Shown: positions 26,601 through 28,454 of the stretch, piece by piece
How the letters are laid out: every line of letters starts with the position of its first letter
How positions within the stretch are numbered: the first letter of the stretch is position 1
Origin: a virus
Length of the DNA stretch: 28,454 bases
IMG/VR virus record: IMGVR_UViG_3300027985_001046
Coordinates: 1 to 28,454 of that record
Reading direction: 5' to 3' (one strand)
The notes under the pieces: model-generated
The model's input: the letters and a program-made list of their open reading frames with translations, nothing else
The model's database searches: none
What the model was told of the DNA's origin: nothing
Made by a program: the position numbers and the translations under genes

Positions 26601-28454
26601 CGACCCCGACGTCGACCCGCAGGACATCGCCGACCTGGTGGACGACATGTCCCGCAGCTACTCGGCGGCCTACTGGTGGAACCTGTCCGCCACCAGCGGC
26701 GACGACTTCATCGGCAGCATGGGCCGCCTGGCCGCCGACATCGTGTCCGAGGTGATCGTCGGCAACGGGCTCGGCGACGAGGCCGTCGACGCGTTCCTCG
26801 GCCGCTACTTCGGCCGCACCTCCGCCGACTTGGCCGACGAGTGGAACACCGGCCGCGGCTTCCAGCAGCTCGACCTGGACAGCGACGACCCCAGCCGGCC
26901 CATCGTCCTCGAGTCGCTGACCGCGCTGCAGCGCGCGTTCAACGACCACCTGCGCGGCGAAGGCTACGACGCGATCCGGCACACCGGCGGGTTGAACTTC
27001 CCCGGCAACCCGCAGCACGCCGTCACCGCCTTCATCAACACCGACGACGTGCGCGTCGTCGGCGACGACTGGCTCGACTGGGACAACGCCAAGGTGCTCT
27101 CCGCCGCCCGCGACATGGCCATCCAGCTGCGCGGCCAGCTGCAGACCGGGGCCAAGGTCCGCCGCGTCGACTACGACCACCGCCCCAACCCCGGCCTCGT
27201 CGCCGACGGGCAGGACGCGATCGGGTACACCGACGTCACCACCGACCGGGTGGAACGCTGGATCAACGACCCGGTGGCCCTCACCCGCGAGTTCGGCTAC
27301 TCCCAGCGCAAGAAGGACGCGCTGATGTTCCAGCGCCGGTTCGAGACACTCGCCCCCGGCCGCAAGCCCACCGCCCACCCCGTCGCGAGCTACGGCCCCA
27401 CCGCCGACCTGACGTCGTGGGCCACCGTCCCCGACGACATCAGGCGGGCCCTCCGCTGGCGCCACCACGTCAAGACCGACGGCCCCAAGCGCCGGGTCCG
27501 CTCCTACACCGGCGACCTCAACGCGGCCAAGGCCGGCGACAAGGCCGCCGTCGCCCGCATCACCCAAGCCGCCTACGACGCCGGCTACGCCCGCGTCGTC
27601 CTGCCCGACCGGGCCGCGTTCGGCGGCCGGCAGATCCTCGTCGACCCCCGCGCCGTCGGCCCCGCCGGGCTGGAACGACGCATCCAGCAGCGCATCGACC
27701 AGGTGGCCGCCACCGCCGAGGCCGGGGTGGAGCTCGGCGCGCCCACGCGGGTCACCCGCGACACGCGCCGCGCAGAGCGGGCCGCCCGCGAACGCGACTA
27801 CCGCGCCGGGGGCAACCCCAACCCGCGCCCCGTCGTGCCGTCCGCCGAAGCCCGCCTCGCGCAGGCCCACCTCAACGACGGGCTCGAGGACGCGGTGGCC
27901 GCGCTGGTGACCGACCGGGCCGCGCTGCGCGCCCAGCGGGACCAGCTGGCCACCCGCCTGGCCACCGCGCAGGCCCGCCGCGCCCGGCTGCAGCCGCTGG
28001 CCGCGCAGGGCAAGGGGTTCGGCACCCGCGACTTCACCGTCCGCGGACCCCACGGCGAGGACTACACCGTCGCCGGCCCGTTCGCCGGCGAGGCAGGGTC
28101 GCTGTACGCCCGCATGGCCAGCTCCGACGACACCTACCACAACCTCGTCATCGGCTCCGAGCTGTCGTTGAAGGCCGGCGCCGGCATGGGCCCGGTGTCC
28201 GTCGCCCCCACCAACCCGCGCTACTTCGAGGCGTGGTCCAACATCCTGAACATGCACTTCCGCGACCCCGAGTCGCGCCGCATCGACCCGCTGGTCGAGC
28301 GGGTCCTCGACGGCATGAGCTACGAGGAGGCGGTGCACTGGGCCACCAGCACCGCCGACGGCTACCAGTGGGCCCACGCCATCGGCCTGCCCCGCTCCTC
28401 CACCGCCCGCCTGTCCCGCAACGCCGAGGGCAGCGTGCTGCGCGACGAGGCCCT
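23635..28454 (+). CDS. Giant virion-associated protein with ART-like region (partial)
   Basis: The ATG at 23635 opens a frame that runs without stop through the right edge, at least 1,606 aa. The N-terminal 200 residues are helical and hydrophobic (AGALALQAPLW, GLDLLSGAADFTKDIFFDPLTYAG). A second helical stretch follows near 640-660. Residues about 790-1145 look like an ADP-ribosyltransferase fold: SPLYHGG (Y803), PAFYTTD (F839) followed by AYAAAN, and later GYDAIRH (1110) with AFINTDDVRVV (1133), the order seen in phage ART domains. The catalytic Gln/Glu is not clearly placed. Actinophages carry such proteins in the virion, where they may be ejected with DNA and modify host targets. Codons are strongly C-ending. 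Antisense open frames here are shadows. Confidence 0.75.
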   Translation, partial: MSWTDRLGQFVSWLGDVSGVSDVADEFSSAIAEDGISRGEWGSILWQGAQTPFESATVPFRAAANIGEAYYEDVFRPGVNIAKAGALALQAPLWQARGESYGDYLSRAWDRRDDVSWGEIGWMGNTRVIDNIFGGDSNGWRHYDPFVDGDIERWRGSGLDLLSGAADFTKDIFFDPLTYAGAPVKAAQAMAKGARVVSMAEKAHAGVMARRGLISADEIVTSLESGAHAETLGFLGRETNPAVLSQWAERSGLGIADPDAFAHLAAPLNGTDEATDLMRVLYLGDADAGARLVAAHGVEYDLTLNSSKWADDAIRQLSPETGELIDADPHLERMLGDYLAGTEQAGDVADAVRRAEEYTRGVSKLLDEPATGARRFLPDEDRLLGRARAKGSIRSAVRGSQGITRDAIVTTYQPSRLHPGVFVVERPSGLVRPESADAFGEVAAQIRELDRLTSGELVRSGLADEVTQRWMAAATLTDPASARGAVAHSLNRIGMGLMKRKYGLSDELADELYRLANERSTKVTTKLREQGWLGLALDNGSMGILRAPVLQRTTPNAVQLWDWRRIDRTLSRFEGTRWQKVYHSALTSGTADVLDMVNTIFKTSVLMRLGYTIRNLAEASLSIAAVGRLGHVSAAVGYERMATLLRSAKLPALRLVDQLAMSFGWRDNPLDVQHGLVGADAALDAKQSQLDQLAHDLAYVDHDTLLRSADEAEQRLGRQILAHKTTLGEHDITWHGTDGDLTLDPARPLPTTSIHAAAQRHADAGAWQPLHVADFAEGADERGLMGPHPDIDRGYRGGASPLYHGGPRWAGDKRDPRKRGDVRIDPDRVGPQELIGPAFYTTDGKPVAGAYAAANTRGQTYTVIWQPFRAPQIFDADRPWRDIPEAGDFFDQFTDDLREAAAALHGGTPPGFDKRIADARARALTPEDTDLPLSQYASAQFDGVRVALDQVAAGQLDPDDAVGAIDIMLQSPLTPEQRQLAKEARALVADPDVDPQDIADLVDDMSRSYSAAYWWNLSATSGDDFIGSMGRLAADIVSEVIVGNGLGDEAVDAFLGRYFGRTSADLADEWNTGRGFQQLDLDSDDPSRPIVLESLTALQRAFNDHLRGEGYDAIRHTGGLNFPGNPQHAVTAFINTDDVRVVGDDWLDWDNAKVLSAARDMAIQLRGQLQTGAKVRRVDYDHRPNPGLVADGQDAIGYTDVTTDRVERWINDPVALTREFGYSQRKKDALMFQRRFETLAPGRKPTAHPVASYGPTADLTSWATVPDDIRRALRWRHHVKTDGPKRRVRSYTGDLNAAKAGDKAAVARITQAAYDAGYARVVLPDRAAFGGRQILVDPRAVGPAGLERRIQQRIDQVAATAEAGVELGAPTRVTRDTRRAERAARERDYRAGGNPNPRPVVPSAEARLAQAHLNDGLEDAVAALVTDRAALRAQRDQLATRLATAQARRARLQPLAAQGKGFGTRDFTVRGPHGEDYTVAGPFAGEAGSLYARMASSDDTYHNLVIGSELSLKAGAGMGPVSVAPTNPRYFEAWSNILNMHFRDPESRRIDPLVERVLDGMSYEEAVHWATSTADGYQWAHAIGLPRSSTARLSRNAEGSVLRDEA

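Noticed and set aside
23554-28377. A 1,607-codon open frame on the minus strand opposite the giant protein.
   Set aside because: It is an antisense shadow caused by C-ending codons in very GC-rich DNA. It has no conserved motif, is dominated by Gly, Val, Ala and Arg, and opposes a frame with clear domains and a coupled start.
1-28454. CRISPR arrays or insertion sequences.
   Set aside because: No regularly spaced repeats of 24-37 bp and no transposase-like gene with terminal inverted repeats were seen.

Overview
The window is part of the genome of a temperate, tailed actinobacterial virus (a Streptomyces-like actinomycete host is likely). Coding sequence is very GC-rich with G or C in the wobble position. 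GTG starts are frequent, stop and start codons overlap as ATGA, GTGA or TGATG, and promoter-like sites have the actinobacterial form TTGACA-N18-TAGGGT. No ribosomal or host housekeeping genes are seen.

Layout. (1) 1-2059, rightward: the end of a structural gene and a 637-aa tail-type protein. (2) 2056-3380, leftward: a zinc-ribbon protein and a tyrosine integrase. (3) 3381-4572: integrase promoter, a tRNA-3'-end-like attP core, a rightward HTH gene, and about 480 bp without a protein gene that is packed with strong hairpins and carries outward-facing promoter-like sites. (4) 4573-10767, rightward early operon of tightly overlapping genes: Cas4/RecB-like nuclease, GRF-finger protein, DnaB/RecA-type ATPase, small PD-(D/E)XK nuclease, and a primase split into a CHC2 zinc-finger gene and a TOPRIM gene, among many very small zinc-finger, coiled-coil and membrane proteins. 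(5) 10787-10826: a strong terminator hairpin between convergent operons. (6) 18429-10893, leftward operon(s): small hypothetical proteins, a two-HTH regulator, a DUF6884-like protein and a beta-clamp-like protein. (7) 18430-19352: a long non-coding stretch with palindromes, hairpins and a pair of DnaA-box-like repeats, probably holding the packaging or replication signals. (8) 19353-28454, rightward: a large terminase with a TerS-like N-terminal HTH, portal, a small disordered protein, and the start of a giant (>1,600 aa) virion-associated protein with an ADP-ribosyltransferase-like region.

The main discovery is in the leftward operon. Three gaps between genes (16570-16624, 17143-17205, 18050-18107, minus strand) each hold a complete type II hammerhead ribozyme core: CUGAUGA, GAAA, an NUH cleavage site, and closed stems I and III that differ in sequence but keep pairing. 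Each starts 1-10 nt after the upstream stop codon and would cleave 56-57 nt before the next start codon. They look like a repeated 5'-UTR cassette that would cut the polycistronic message into separate mRNAs, including that of the clamp.

A second shared signal is a promoter/operator-like motif, TTGACA followed by TGCACCATG or TGATCCGTG. It recurs at the integrase, HTH, early and two leftward promoters and may be the lysogeny or early-control regulon. Because attP is intact and flanked by phage genes on both sides, and tail genes run through integrase and early genes to terminase, the window represents a circular or terminally joined phage genome rather than an integrated prophage end.
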